A stretch of DNA of 6,288 bases from Spirochaetaceae bacterium. GTDB taxonomy: Bacteria; Spirochaetota; Spirochaetia; Treponematales; Breznakiellaceae. Position 1 is the stretch's first letter; every line of letters starts with the position of its first letter. The stretch is from positions 1-6,288 of the forward strand of contig JAIRMP010000258.1 in assembly GCA_031258615.1 (NCBI GenBank). Reading direction: 5' to 3'. This document shows positions 5,952 through 6,288 of the stretch, one piece after another. A program made the position numbers and the translations under genes. The notes beneath the pieces are model-generated. The model saw only the letters and a list, made by a program, of their open reading frames with translations. It made no database searches and had not been told where the DNA came from.

Positions 5952-6231
5952 GGCTCCCGGCTCCCGGCTCCCGGCTCCCGGCTCCCGGCTCCCGGCTCCC
6001 GGCTCCCGGCTCCCGGCTCCCGGCTCACGGCTCACGGCTCCCGGCTCCCGGCTCACGGCTCACGGCTCACGGCTCACGGCTCCCGGCTCCCGGCTCACGG
6101 CTCACGGCTCACGGCTCACGGCTCACGGCTCCCGGCTCCCGGCTCCCGGCTCCCGGCTCACGGCTCACGGCTCACGGCTCACGGCTCACGGCTCACGGCT
6201 CACGGCTCACGGCTCACGGCTCACGGCTCAC
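5952..6231. repeat. Tandem array of 40 perfect 7-bp units, GGCTC[C/A]C
   Basis: Forty consecutive heptamers without a single indel or substitution except at position 6, which is C (18 units) or A (22 units). In order the blocks are 10 C, 2 A, 2 C, 4 A, 2 C, 5 A, 4 C, 11 A. Every block has at least two units, which points to expansion and duplication of neighbouring units. Read rightward, all three frames are open and give one seven-residue repeat in cyclic order (GSRLPAP for C units, GSRLTAH for A units). Read leftward, the A units contain TGA in one frame. Array length 280 is 1 modulo 3, so each gain or loss of a unit shifts the frame of anything downstream. The array lies between hairpin 3 and unassigned sequence. 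Confidence 0.99.
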
Positions 6232-6288
6232 GTGTAAACGTTATAGTGACTATGCACACGGAACTCCCTTCACGTATTAAAGGTTTAT
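6232..6288. other. Unassigned right-edge sequence
   Basis: Too short to assign. Rightward, an ATG at 6252 opens MHTELPSRIKGL and stays open to the edge, without a convincing ribosome site. Leftward, a frame entering from the edge is open and ends at a TGA inside the last array unit (ending VCIVTITFTREP), so this could equally be the tail of a leftward gene. A small inverted repeat ATAGT-G-ACTAT (6243-6253) overlaps the rightward ATG. Confidence 0.4.

Noticed and set aside
5820..6056. Leftward ORFs starting inside the array (5820-6056 and 5825-6028)
   Set aside because: They initiate at GTG codons within the repeat and encode REPGAGS repeats followed by hairpin sequence; no ribosome site and no family resemblance.
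5952..6231. CRISPR array
   Set aside because: The 7-bp units are directly adjacent with no spacers, far too short for CRISPR repeats, and no cas gene is present.
5891..6280. Rightward ORFs spanning the array (5891-6280 and 5902-6237)
   Set aside because: Their length is a by-product of a stop-free heptamer that is open in all three rightward frames; neither has a ribosome site, and their non-repeat parts are short and unlike any known family.

Overview
The window is a GC-rich bacterial segment carrying one leftward (minus-strand) gene block and, at its right end, a repetitive non-genic region. No gene is diagnostic of a taxon. The nifS-nifU pair, the secreted DUF4139 protein and the fused class I (oxygen-labile) fumarase suggest an anaerobe or microaerophile. 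A spirochaete (Treponema-like) is my weak guess, and other anaerobic phyla are possible.

Layout from right to left, the direction of transcription. Positions 6232-6288 are unassigned edge sequence. Positions 5952-6231 hold a tandem array of 40 perfect 7-bp units that differ only at one base (GGCTCCC or GGCTCAC, in blocks). Positions 5881-5951 hold three back-to-back perfect hairpins with three-base loops that abut the array. Positions 5651-5880 are intergenic and include a plausible promoter pointing right, into the hairpins and array. Then come rsmE (5650-4880, GTG start), a 169-bp intergenic gap with a GC palindrome and a good sigma70-type promoter, and a four-gene run: nifS (4710-3508), nifU (3490-2900), a secreted DUF4139 protein (2857-743), and the N-terminal 243 codons of a FumA-type fumarase (729 to beyond base 1). 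The gaps inside this run are 17, about 40 and 13 bp, so it reads as one operon.

How the genes work together: NifS takes sulfur from cysteine, NifU assembles Fe-S clusters on that sulfur, and fumarase class I needs a [4Fe-4S] cluster for catalysis. Cluster assembly and a cluster-dependent enzyme are therefore probably co-transcribed. The DUF4139 protein between them is exported and its link to the pathway is unknown. RsmE is a ribosomal RNA methyltransferase with its own transcription unit. An imperfect palindrome at the predicted nifS transcription start is a candidate operator.

The most unusual part is the hairpin trio plus heptamer array. The units are free of any change other than the single C/A variant, the array is open in all three rightward frames, and only one of those frames crosses it from an upstream ATG and stays open to the window edge. 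I cannot tell whether it is an expressed non-coding RNA, a phase-variable reading frame, or a non-coding repeat element.
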